Source: a virus
DNA: 20,333 nucleotides
IMG/VR virus record: IMGVR_UViG_3300048839_000302
Location: 1-20,333 of that record
Reading direction: 5' to 3' (one strand)
Part shown: in pieces, positions 6,572 to 12,833 of the stretch
Layout: each line of letters opens with the position of its first letter
Numbering within the stretch: position 1 is the first letter of the stretch
Made by a program: the position numbers and the translations under genes
Notes under the pieces: model-generated
What the model was told of the DNA's origin: nothing
Database searches by the model: none
What the model saw: only the letters and a program-made list of their open reading frames with translations

Positions 6572-6979
6572 TTACCTGCCTATTGCCCGCGCCGTCACTG
6601 TGCTGCCAGCCACGTTGCCGCTCGACGCCAGCACCTTGACGCTGGAGAATGGCCGGACGTCCATGAGGAACCAGCCCGTCGCGGCGGCTGCCAGGCCCGT
6701 CAGGTCGCCGCTGGCCATGAGGATCGGGCTGTTCGGCGTCGTGTAGTCGGCCGTCGCGCTGGCCAGGGTGACGTAGGTACTCTCCGGGTGGATCTTGCCC
6801 TGCACGACAAAGGCGTCGAGATCCTGCCCGGTCACGACAGCCTCAACGGCCAACTTCTCGATGCGCGACGTATCGACCTCGATCAGCGTCGTGTTGCCCG
6901 TCTGTGCGACTGCAACGGCTTCGTTCTTGGCGAAGACGTGGAAGTCCTGCCGGGGATGTTGCGACGTTTCCTGCGCCAT
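6572..6979 (-). CDS. Conserved phage protein of unknown function, 135 aa
   Basis: This is the last gene of the minus-strand late operon, ending 20 bases from the terminator. It starts 10 bases after the Rz-like stop, with a good AAGGAG site overlapping that stop. The protein has no signal peptide or membrane segment. After a short N-terminal arm, it is predicted to be mostly beta strands with alternating hydrophobic residues (TLIEVDTSRIEKLAVEAVV, YVTLASATADYT, GWFLMDVRPFSSVKVLAS, GSTVTARAIG). This resembles a small beta-sandwich of the kind found in phage head-decoration or tail-associated proteins. I recognise similar hypothetical proteins in phage late regions but cannot assign a function. 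Its position after the lysis genes is slightly unusual for a structural protein. Confidence 0.72.
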   Translation of the reverse strand: MAQETSQHPRQDFHVFAKNEAVAVAQTGNTTLIEVDTSRIEKLAVEAVVTGQDLDAFVVQGKIHPESTYVTLASATADYTTPNSPILMASGDLTGLAAAATGWFLMDVRPFSSVKVLASSGNVAGSTVTARAIGR

Positions 6980-6989
6980 TCTGCTCTCC

Positions 6990-7451
6990 TTAATAAGTCG
7001 GAAATCGATGCCTACGGAAGAATTCGCGGGCCTCTTCTACTCGGGCCGCGTCTTCGGCTGCGTCTCGGATGAATTGCTCGTCGGGGGTGCAAGCAGCCAC
7101 TGATTCTTGGCGGGCTCCAGCAGGTGCTTCGGCACCGGCGGCAGGCTGGGACACTGCACGGCGACTGGCGTCGCGGCGCACCCGAGCAGCGTAGTTGCGC
7201 ACAGCGTTGTCACGAGCCACTTCAAGATTCTTTGCCCAGGCATCACCCATCTCCTTTGCGATTCTGCGATTCTCGGCCTCGACGCGGCGTGCCTCAGCTT
7301 CAGCCTGCTTGCCCAGCACCTCGACCTGTGCCTTGAATACGGCGAAGGCCCGAGCCTCGCCTCGCCACAAGTTGAAAGTCAGGGCGAGCAGCGCCGACAG
7401 TATGCCAATGACCACCAGCTTCCAGTTGCTCAACGCCCAAAGCCACATCAT
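6990..7451 (-). CDS. Rz: Rz-like inner-membrane spanin (i-spanin), 153 aa
   Basis: The N-terminus has a single signal-anchor helix (WKLVVIGILSALLALTFNLW, about residues 10-29). A long charged periplasmic coiled coil follows (VEVLGKQAEAEARRVEAENR), and the C-terminal region is rich in Ala, Arg and Glu. This is the standard architecture of the i-spanin, which links through the periplasm to an outer-membrane lipoprotein and fuses the two membranes in the last step of lysis. An Rz1-like gene is nested in another frame inside it, which strongly supports the call. The start chosen is the ATG overlapping the upstream stop (ATGA at 7451-7448); an in-frame longer version would overlap the neighbouring gene by 60 bases without reason. 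The symbol reflects function and context rather than sequence identity to the lambda protein. Confidence 0.87.
   Translation of the reverse strand: MMWLWALSNWKLVVIGILSALLALTFNLWRGEARAFAVFKAQVEVLGKQAEAEARRVEAENRRIAKEMGDAWAKNLEVARDNAVRNYAARVRRDASRRAVSQPAAGAEAPAGARQESVAACTPDEQFIRDAAEDAARVEEAREFFRRHRFPTY
7037..7243 (-). CDS. Rz1: Rz1-like outer-membrane lipoprotein spanin (o-spanin), 68 aa, nested in Rz
   Basis: The gene is entirely inside the Rz-like gene in a different frame. The N-terminus MPGQRILKWLVTTLCATTLL leads to lipobox LLGC with Cys22 as the lipidation site. The mature part is about 47 residues and proline-rich (CPSLPPVPKHLLEPAKNQWL), as in Rz1 proteins, which sit in the outer membrane and bind the C-terminus of Rz. 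An AAGGAGA site lies about 7 bases before the ATG at 7243; an adjacent in-frame GTG at 7246 is a possible alternative start. Full nesting of Rz1 in Rz is the lambda-type arrangement. Confidence is high because lipobox, proline content, size and location all agree. Confidence 0.88.
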   Translation of the reverse strand: MPGQRILKWLVTTLCATTLLGCAATPVAVQCPSLPPVPKHLLEPAKNQWLLAPPTSNSSETQPKTRPE

Positions 7452-7633
7452 TCCACCCCGCGCTGTTGGCCAAACCAGAACCCCACCATGAGCGTCAGCA
7501 TCGGCGCCCATGTGGTCATGTAGGTGTCAAACGGCAGCCGCTCGGACACCAGGCCCCACAGCGATGCCGCCTGCACGACCGCAAGGTTGCCCAGCGTCAG
7601 CAGCGCCATGAATCCCAGCTTCTTGTCAGTCAC
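7448..7633 (-). CDS. Small two-TM membrane protein, holin/antiholin-like, 61 aa
   Basis: Two hydrophobic segments, KLGFMALLTLGNLAVVQAA (about 5-29) and TWAPMLTLMVGFWFGQQ (about 41-57), are joined by a short polar loop. The ends are short and hydrophilic (MTDKK and QQRGVE). The start is GTG at 7633, with a good AAGGAG 8-10 bases upstream; no ATG is available that keeps the first segment. It lies between the SAR lysozyme and Rz, and its stop overlaps the Rz start (ATGA). Its size, topology and place in the cassette suggest a second holin, antiholin or other lysis-timing protein. I do not recognise a named family, and a structural or unrelated membrane role cannot be excluded. Confidence 0.68.
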   Translation of the reverse strand: MTDKKLGFMALLTLGNLAVVQAASLWGLVSERLPFDTYMTTWAPMLTLMVGFWFGQQRGVE

Positions 7634-7682
7634 CGTTCTCTCCTTGGTGCCCCGCCGCCCGGCGTCACCGATCGACCGTTGC

Positions 7683-8156
7683 CTACTGGGCAGCGGCGGG
7701 GTCTTGGCCCATGCACAGCCGGTACTCGGCTTCCCGCCGGGTTGCCAGGCCGCGTAACTTTTTGCCGCCCGCGTATACCCACCGCTTGATCTCAGCGCAC
7801 CCGCCTGCGTAATCCCCGGCGTTCCAGCGCTTGACCATGGTCGAGCCGCAGAACGCCTTGATCCCTATATTGTACGCCAGCGACAGGGCGGCGTCCAGCT
7901 CCCACTGATAGAGCGGCACGCGCACGCAGGCCGCGATTGCAGCCTTGCGCTCGCTCAGGTCGTCGAGCAGCAGCACCATCTCACGCTCGACTGTCGTGCG
8001 TTGCCCTGGCTTGACACCCTCGGTGCGGCCGGCGCCGATCGTCGGTACGCCCACGGCGTCGACATACGTAGTGTCGCGGTAGCCTTCGTGCAGCACGACC
8101 CCCACGAGCAGGGAGGCCGAGACGGCGAGTGCGGCGATGGCCGAGCGTCGAATCAT
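7683..8156 (-). CDS. SAR endolysin (T4-type/GH24 lysozyme), 157 aa
   Basis: The catalytic pattern E-8aa-D-5aa-T of GH24 phage lysozymes is visible as E24 (LHEGYRD), D33 (YVDAVG) and T39 (VPTIGAG), with the fold continuing through QWELDAALSLAYNIG, WNAGDYAGGC and the terminal GLATRREAEYRLCMG. The enzyme would cleave the peptidoglycan glycan chain. The N-terminus (MIRRSAIAALAVSASLLVGV) is a weakly hydrophobic, Ala/Gly/Ser-rich signal-anchor-release helix placed directly before E24, as in P21-type lysozymes. Such an enzyme is exported by Sec, stays tethered and inactive, and is released when the membrane depolarises. It usually works with a pinholin, and the holin-like gene directly upstream overlaps it by 4 bases. 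No cysteine lies in the SAR segment, so control is more R21-like than P1 Lyz-like (inference). Confidence 0.92.
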   Translation of the reverse strand: MIRRSAIAALAVSASLLVGVVLHEGYRDTTYVDAVGVPTIGAGRTEGVKPGQRTTVEREMVLLLDDLSERKAAIAACVRVPLYQWELDAALSLAYNIGIKAFCGSTMVKRWNAGDYAGGCAEIKRWVYAGGKKLRGLATRREAEYRLCMGQDPAAAQ

Positions 8157-8383
8157 TGGTCGTTGTCAGCGGCCCGCTTCTGGCGGGCAAGCTCCAGGTG
8201 CTGGTGCTTGTAGTACCACGTCAGGCCGAGCTGGCCGATCAGGCCGATCACGGCGACGAACATACCGATGATCACGCCGATCTCGTTAAGAGTCAGGCCG
8301 AAGTAGACGGTGCCGGCGGCTGCCGCCTGGGTCACGACGTTGGCCGTCTTGATGGCGAGTGTTCCGGTTGTTTGGTCATGCAT
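8153..8383 (-). CDS. Putative holin, 76 aa
   Basis: This small membrane protein has a glycine/alanine-rich weak hydrophobic segment (residues about 14-32, VVTQAAAAGTVYFGLTL), then a strong transmembrane helix (IGVIIGMFVAVIGLIGQLGL, about 35-54), then a basic, polar tail (YYKHQHLELARQKRAADN). That two-helix layout with a charged C-terminus matches class II holins. A weak, small-residue first helix is also a pinholin feature, where TM1 leaves the membrane before TM2 forms small holes. Its stop overlaps the SAR endolysin start (ATGA), the usual holin-endolysin pairing. The ribosome-binding site is AAGGGG about 8 bases before the ATG. The pinholin subtype is inference; a holin role is likely. Confidence 0.8.
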   Translation of the reverse strand: MHDQTTGTLAIKTANVVTQAAAAGTVYFGLTLNEIGVIIGMFVAVIGLIGQLGLTWYYKHQHLELARQKRAADNDQ

Positions 8384-8407
8384 TATTGCTACCCCTTAGC
8401 CCAAAGT

Positions 8408-8896
8408 TTAAACTGTCAATAACAGGTGCATTTCGGCTTGTTGCTGAACGGCGACCGTAGTCGCATCTTCACACACCACAGCGAGATGTTCCATGTCGCC
8501 GAAGCGAAACCCTACTGCGCCCCCAAGAGCCTCGGCTGCGCCGACGGCGGCTGCTTCGACCCTAGCGGTAGCCGTCGCGGTAGCCGCCGCGACGGCGCTA
8601 CCACTAGTGACCCCCTCGCCCGTCGCGTAGCAAAAAATACCTGCGGTCGAACTTGATTCCCCGGCGGACGCGGCGATAGAAAGTAACATCGCGGTGCCTT
8701 GCCCGAGTAGCACTGCAGCCCCGGCGGACTGCGCCAACAACTCAATCTCCCCCGGGACCTGCTCTGCGACAAACGGCTGTCCTTGATATGCGACGTCCAG
8801 CTCGTAAGCGTCTATCCCATTCGCAGAAACATGGACAAACGGTTGCCCAAGATAGGCAATCGTCAGCGTTTGCAAGTCTGCCGCAGTAATACTCAT
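8408..8896 (-). CDS. Phage tail-region hypothetical protein with repeated YxGQPFV motif, 162 aa
   Basis: The N-terminal 45 residues carry two copies of a short motif, AYLGQPFV (14-21) and AYQGQPFV (36-43), a signature I associate with small phage proteins encoded next to tail fibres. The middle is low-complexity Ala/Gly/Ser/Thr (SGSAVAAATATATARVEAAA), and the C-terminal third is a mixed segment ending in QQQAEMHLLLTV. There is no signal peptide. The start codon overlaps the preceding stop (ATGA), and 24 bases separate it from the holin gene. The likely role is as a minor structural or fibre-associated protein, given its neighbours, but no function is known to me. The Ala-rich part makes distant homology searches unreliable. 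Confidence 0.65.
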   Translation of the reverse strand: MSITAADLQTLTIAYLGQPFVHVSANGIDAYELDVAYQGQPFVAEQVPGEIELLAQSAGAAVLLGQGTAMLLSIAASAGESSSTAGIFCYATGEGVTSGSAVAAATATATARVEAAAVGAAEALGGAVGFRFGDMEHLAVVCEDATTVAVQQQAEMHLLLTV

Positions 8897-9216
8897 ATCA
8901 AGTTGAGTTTCCGCGCCCGAGCGATCATCGCGTCGAGCAGTTGCTTGGACTGCACATTGGTAAGCTGCCCCGCCTCATAGCGGCGAATCGCATCACGCAG
9001 CGTGACCTTGGTGTTCTCCTCATCCGCTGCTTCCGCCTCGGCTGCTGCACGTGCGGCTTTCTCCGCCGCGATCATCGCATCGAAGGCATCCCGCACCTGA
9101 GTTTTCGTCGGCTCGGTCTTGAACGACAGAAACACGCTGCGCGTCTCGGCATCGTTGGCAATCCGCAGCGTCCATGTGCCGTTGCGCTCCTTGTACTTCT
9201 CGACGATCTTTGCCAT
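8893..9216 (-). CDS. Small coiled-coil phage protein downstream of the tail fibre, 107 aa
   Basis: This is a basic and highly charged protein. The first 35 residues are beta-prone (KYKERNGTWTLRIANDAETR). A long helix rich in Ala, Glu and Lys (AFDAMIAAEKAARAAAEAEA) is predicted to be a coiled coil. A second helical part (VTLRDAIRRYEAGQLTNVQSK) ends in ARARKLNLI. It is joined to the tail-fibre gene by a TAATG overlap and to the next gene by ATGA, so the three are translationally coupled. Small coiled-coil proteins following tail-fibre genes are often fibre chaperones or minor tail parts, which fits here, but the sequence itself only shows the coiled coil. Similar phage hypotheticals exist; I do not recognise a named family. 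Confidence 0.68.
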   Translation of the reverse strand: MAKIVEKYKERNGTWTLRIANDAETRSVFLSFKTEPTKTQVRDAFDAMIAAEKAARAAAEAEAADEENTKVTLRDAIRRYEAGQLTNVQSKQLLDAMIARARKLNLI

Positions 9217-11714
9217 TACACGACCCTCATCTTTGACAGCCAGCCGTTGTAGGTCGCCCCGCCGAAGGCTTGCACCTCAAGCTCCACCGCGCCCGTCTCT
9301 GTCGGCGTCAGGGTGACGCTGACCTCTTCCCAATCGTCAGGGCCGGTGTATGCGCCGTAGGTCATGTCGCTGTAGACGTCGTTGGCGATTCCGGCGAGCT
9401 GCCCGCCCTTGCACATCAGCCGCATCGTCAGCCCGGTGTTGTCCCGCGCCATGCGCACGCTGATCGTCTTTGAGACGTTTGCGGCGAGGGCGATGCCGCG
9501 TAGCTTCATGTCCAGCGGCCAGTCGGCGTTGCAGTCGGTGGTCGTCGGGGAGAACTTCCACGAGTAGGCCGTTGTCGCGTCGTAGGGCATCGTCGCGTCG
9601 GTAACGATCTGTCCGAAGTAACCGGCGATGCGGTGGTCGTCCGCCGTGCCATTGTAGTTGTGCAGGAAGCTGTGCCCGGTTGACCATGGGCTTGCCCCGC
9701 CAGCCAATCCAAGCGGGCTGGTGACATTGTAGAATTCGATATTGTTCAAATACTGTTCAGGCCAGCCGTTGTTTGTGAATGTAGCAGCAGCATGGCTGAA
9801 ATGTCCTGATTGAACAACTAGCCCCGCTTGCTGATTAGAACCAGCAAAGATTGATGTACCGGGCGGAACATTACCGCCTTCAAGGTATTTGATTACAGTT
9901 TTATTTCCGCCCATTTGAAATAACAAACATGTTGTAACGCAATCTCGGGATATGATGCTTTGGTATTCGCTCTTATCCGAGCCATACTGAATGAAAACCC
10001 CATAGTTGCACCCTTTTGAGATTGAACTGCCTCCTGAGACTAAAAATGGGGTGTTGCTGAACAATCCGAATCCTGTGCAATTCACGAATTGAAGATCATC
10101 GTAATAGAATGGGCCACCATTTCCGACTAAATATACTCCGTAGTTGAATCTGGCTACGGCAAGATTCTCAATGTTGATGAATGTTCTTACGTCAGTATAA
10201 AACCCAACACCGGCGCCATTCTGCCCATCCCACCATGTCTCTCCGCTTTGTGTGGTCATCGCTGTGCGATCCCATCCACCGGAGTAATTCAGCATTGATC
10301 CATACGTTCCTGAATCAGTTACCGCATTTGTCGTTGTCGTCGTTGCGGCAGCAGACGGCCCGATCTTCACCGCCTCCCGCTTGTACGTCGCCACCGTCTC
10401 GGTCGTCCCGACCTTGTGGCTGTAACCGACAGGCGTGGTCGCGTAGGCAGACGGTACATAATTCGTGTGGCAATCCAGCACCACCCGCGTCCCGTTGATC
10501 GACTGAATCCCGACGAATGTCTCGCCGGTCGTGTTCTTGCCGATGAGGGATGTGAGCGACAGGCTGTCAGCATCGGCGCTCGGCAGGCATCCGATGATCT
10601 CCCCGATCAGGAAGGTTTGCGCCCCATTGTCGGTATTCACCACCAGCGCACACGACTGGATGGATGCACCGAGGGCGGCGCTGGTATCCACCGTCACCGG
10701 CATCCAGTAGTTGAGAATCTTCGGACTCGGTACGCTGATGGTATCCACCGGCGTCGCACCCGCTGCGTCCGAGCAGAGCGTGATAGACAGGTCGGCATCG
10801 GCCATCACCGTGCCTGCAGTCTGCTTGATCCAGAACGATACCTGTTCATAAGCGGACAAGTCGAGCGTACCTGTCGGGAAGTACGCCGCCTTGCCGGTCG
10901 TGAAGCCTGCGGCAATGGCAATCGAAGCCGAACCGTAATGGTTCTTGTAGTCCGTGGTATTGACGGTCGCGGTGACGTTGGCGCTGGCCGTCCATGCGCC
11001 TTCCTGCGAGGAACACCCGGCAATGAGCTGCGTCTTGGCCGCAGCAAGTTCCACCACGGCGTTGTTGATCTTGCGGAATCCGCCCGTCGCGCCGCCGACA
11101 CCATTGCCAACCGAACCGTCTAGGCTGAATGTATCGGCGTTGATGTAGGTGATCTGCCAGATACCGTTGGCGTTGGTGTTGGTGGTGTGGCCGGTCAGGA
11201 GGATGTAGTCGTTGTCGGACAGGCCGTGGCTGGCCTTGGTAACAACGATGGGCGTGGCGTTGGTGGAGCTGGTGATCCCAAGACCGGTAAGTACCGGCGT
11301 TCCCGTCCATGTGGCATTGCCCACCAGCGTCGGCTCGGGGGAAGCCATGAGGCGAAAGACATCCCCCGGAACGATACGCACCGCCGTTGCGCCGGTGGTC
11401 ATCGTTTTCCACCTGCCGCCGATGTAATACTGTCGATCCACGCCCTGATTCGCCAGCGCGGTGCCGCCGGACAGCGCAGCGATGGTCAGCGAAGTTCCGC
11501 TTAACCATGCGGTGATCTTGTAGCAGGCATAGATCGAGGCGTTCCAGATCGTTAGGTAATGTCCGATCAGCGAACCGTCATTGGGGAAGCTGGCAGTGGC
11601 GGCGCTGAAGGTGGTCGAGGTAATGCGGCCATCCGTGCCGGAAGCGAGCAGCGCGAACGACGTGCCGCCGTAGTTGTCGTTGCCGCCTTCGTAGTCGATG
11701 AAGAGGGTGGTCAT
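9216..11714 (-). CDS. Tail fibre / tailspike protein with beta-helix and carbohydrate-binding-like modules, 832 aa
   Basis: The N-terminus (MTTLFIDYEGGNDNYGG, residues 1-17) is a typical start of phage fibre proteins that attach to the virion. Residues about 147-213 (from SSTNATPIVVTKASHGL to VGGATGGF) look like an FCCH-type beta module. About 230-375 resembles a beta-sandwich carbohydrate-binding module (LDLSAYEQVSFWIKQ). Residues about 510-650 are a run of short parallel strands (IENLAVARFNYGVYLVGNG, GCNYGVFIQYG), as in right-handed beta-helix tailspikes. A C-terminal sandwich follows from about 690 (ISVRMARDNTGLTMRLMCKG). No catalytic triad can be assigned, so enzymatic depolymerase activity is only possible. 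The gene would determine host recognition. The segment encoding the beta-helix is much more AT-rich than the rest. It follows the 143-aa gene by 7 bases with a weak ribosome-binding site. Confidence 0.82.
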   Translation of the reverse strand: MTTLFIDYEGGNDNYGGTSFALLASGTDGRITSTTFSAATASFPNDGSLIGHYLTIWNASIYACYKITAWLSGTSLTIAALSGGTALANQGVDRQYYIGGRWKTMTTGATAVRIVPGDVFRLMASPEPTLVGNATWTGTPVLTGLGITSSTNATPIVVTKASHGLSDNDYILLTGHTTNTNANGIWQITYINADTFSLDGSVGNGVGGATGGFRKINNAVVELAAAKTQLIAGCSSQEGAWTASANVTATVNTTDYKNHYGSASIAIAAGFTTGKAAYFPTGTLDLSAYEQVSFWIKQTAGTVMADADLSITLCSDAAGATPVDTISVPSPKILNYWMPVTVDTSAALGASIQSCALVVNTDNGAQTFLIGEIIGCLPSADADSLSLTSLIGKNTTGETFVGIQSINGTRVVLDCHTNYVPSAYATTPVGYSHKVGTTETVATYKREAVKIGPSAAATTTTTNAVTDSGTYGSMLNYSGGWDRTAMTTQSGETWWDGQNGAGVGFYTDVRTFINIENLAVARFNYGVYLVGNGGPFYYDDLQFVNCTGFGLFSNTPFLVSGGSSISKGCNYGVFIQYGSDKSEYQSIISRDCVTTCLLFQMGGNKTVIKYLEGGNVPPGTSIFAGSNQQAGLVVQSGHFSHAAATFTNNGWPEQYLNNIEFYNVTSPLGLAGGASPWSTGHSFLHNYNGTADDHRIAGYFGQIVTDATMPYDATTAYSWKFSPTTTDCNADWPLDMKLRGIALAANVSKTISVRMARDNTGLTMRLMCKGGQLAGIANDVYSDMTYGAYTGPDDWEEVSVTLTPTETGAVELEVQAFGGATYNGWLSKMRVV

Positions 11715-11721
11715 GGTCGCG

Positions 11722-12153
11722 TTAGTCTTCAGTTATCGCGCTCGCAGTTTTAATCACGGGCGTCACGCCAACCGCCATAGTCACATTCGGAGTCAATGTG
11801 CCACTATAGAGCACCTTGCCTGTGCCAGCCGCGTCTGTCCCGACAGCAAAATGCGTCAAAGCCGCCCCCGGCGACGCCGTGCATTCCGCGAACGGGATCG
11901 CCGATACCGGCGACACGCTGTTGTCCGTCACTGTCCAGCCGCTGCCCGAACGGGCCACAGCGACTCGGGCATAGCCGGTGTAAGCCGTCTCGTTGGTCGC
12001 CTGGTTGCCAGCTTCGCCGGGGTCGGACGTGTGTAGACTGACATACAGGTTGGTCAGCGGTGCCGACGCGGCGTTGTCCGCGATGTTGGCGATGGCTGTC
12101 GCATTGAAGATCAGCTTCAGCCAGTCGTTCTCGAAAGTGCTGCTTTTGCTCAT
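11722..12153 (-). CDS. Conserved tail-associated phage protein, 143 aa
   Basis: The N-terminus STFENDWLKLIFNATAI, followed by TNLYVSLHTSDPGE and YTGYARVAVARSG, is a pattern I recognise from many tailed phages, where it is annotated as phage tail fibre or hypothetical tail protein and is encoded just before a fibre gene. The first 30 residues form a helix and the rest is beta-rich with Gly/Thr/Val strands (GTGKVLYSGTLTPNVTM), suggesting a small structural or adaptor protein of the tail tip. An AGGAG site sits about 8 bases before the ATG, and the tail-fibre gene begins 7 bases after the stop. The exact function is not established; the position supports a link between the tail and the fibre. 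Confidence 0.78.
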   Translation of the reverse strand: MSKSSTFENDWLKLIFNATAIANIADNAASAPLTNLYVSLHTSDPGEAGNQATNETAYTGYARVAVARSGSGWTVTDNSVSPVSAIPFAECTASPGAALTHFAVGTDAAGTGKVLYSGTLTPNVTMAVGVTPVIKTASAITED

Positions 12154-12195
12154 GATGAATCTCCTATTGTGTTATTTCGCCCGTTGGGGGTTTTC

Positions 12196-12798
12196 TTAAC
12201 GCGTCGTTTCGCTCACCAGGCATACGTTGCCCTCGATCACAGTCGTTACTGTTCCGTCGCCAGCCACAAGCTCAAGGTCGTACACGCCGGACTCGAACGT
12301 GAACGCGGCTGTGTCGGTGGCGCTGATCAGCAGTGTGATCGTACCGGCGGCGCCGCCGAGCGTGATGCCGCCATCCTCGGTCGTCATCGAGTGCAGGGTG
12401 GCCGTCGACTCGACAGTCTCGCGTATCTGCATGCGCGCCGTGTAACCCGTCAAATTGACCGGTGGGTGGTACAGCACCTCCCCGCCGCTCGTGTACGTGC
12501 CGAACCGCGTAGTGTCAACATCGAGCCTCAGGCTGTTGGCGTCGACGTAGTAGCCGTAATACGCGGCACACGCCTGCCGAAGCTCATCCGCCGTGTGGTT
12601 CAACTGGTCCATGCCGGCGACACCGACGACCCACACAGGCCAATCGATGGTCAAGCCGTGACCAGTCGCCGTGACGACGGCCTGGCCGGACTTCGTGATA
12701 CCCGTAATGGCCTTCACCGTGAATTGCGGCTGGCCATACTTGAGCGTCAGCGCAAACGTCGAGCCTTGCTTGATCGTGATATCGTAGTCAGTGCTCAT
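12196..12798 (-). CDS. Tail/baseplate-associated protein with an FCCH-like insert, 200 aa
   Basis: The N-terminus (YDITIKQGSTFALTLKYG) and the C-terminal half (GYTARMQIRETVESTATLH, then TFESGVYDLELVAGDGTVT) match a family of small beta-rich phage proteins similar to the N-terminal domain of baseplate upper proteins (BppU-like). Inserted between them (about residues 30-108) is a module, ITKSGQAVVTATGHGL through DTTRFGTYTSGG, of the type annotated as a ubiquitin-activating E1 FCCH-like domain in phage tail proteins; the name reflects fold similarity, not ubiquitin chemistry. The gene lies 35 bases downstream of the giant gene with an AGGA site and precedes the tail-fibre genes. It probably forms part of the tail tip or fibre network. 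The BppU-like link is moderate confidence; the FCCH-like insert is somewhat firmer. Confidence 0.72.
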   Translation of the reverse strand: MSTDYDITIKQGSTFALTLKYGQPQFTVKAITGITKSGQAVVTATGHGLTIDWPVWVVGVAGMDQLNHTADELRQACAAYYGYYVDANSLRLDVDTTRFGTYTSGGEVLYHPPVNLTGYTARMQIRETVESTATLHSMTTEDGGITLGGAAGTITLLISATDTAAFTFESGVYDLELVAGDGTVTTVIEGNVCLVSETTR

Positions 12799-12833
12799 GG
12801 TCGTATCCTATCAGTTAATTATACCGCCCAGCA

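Noticed and set aside
6539-7072. 177-codon open frame on the plus strand running out of the terminator
   Set aside because: It begins within the terminator region and lies antisense to the 135-aa and Rz-like genes; the minus-strand genes have good ribosome-binding sites and recognisable features.
7452-7511. Longer in-frame start for the Rz-like gene
   Set aside because: It would add 20 residues of non-spanin character before the signal anchor and overlap the 61-aa gene by 60 bases; the ATGA overlap at 7451 is the natural coupled start.
12176-12195. CCC-GTTG-GGG followed by TTTTC on the plus strand, as a possible terminator
   Set aside because: The stem is only 3 bp, it lies between two minus-strand genes, and no plus-strand transcript is expected there.
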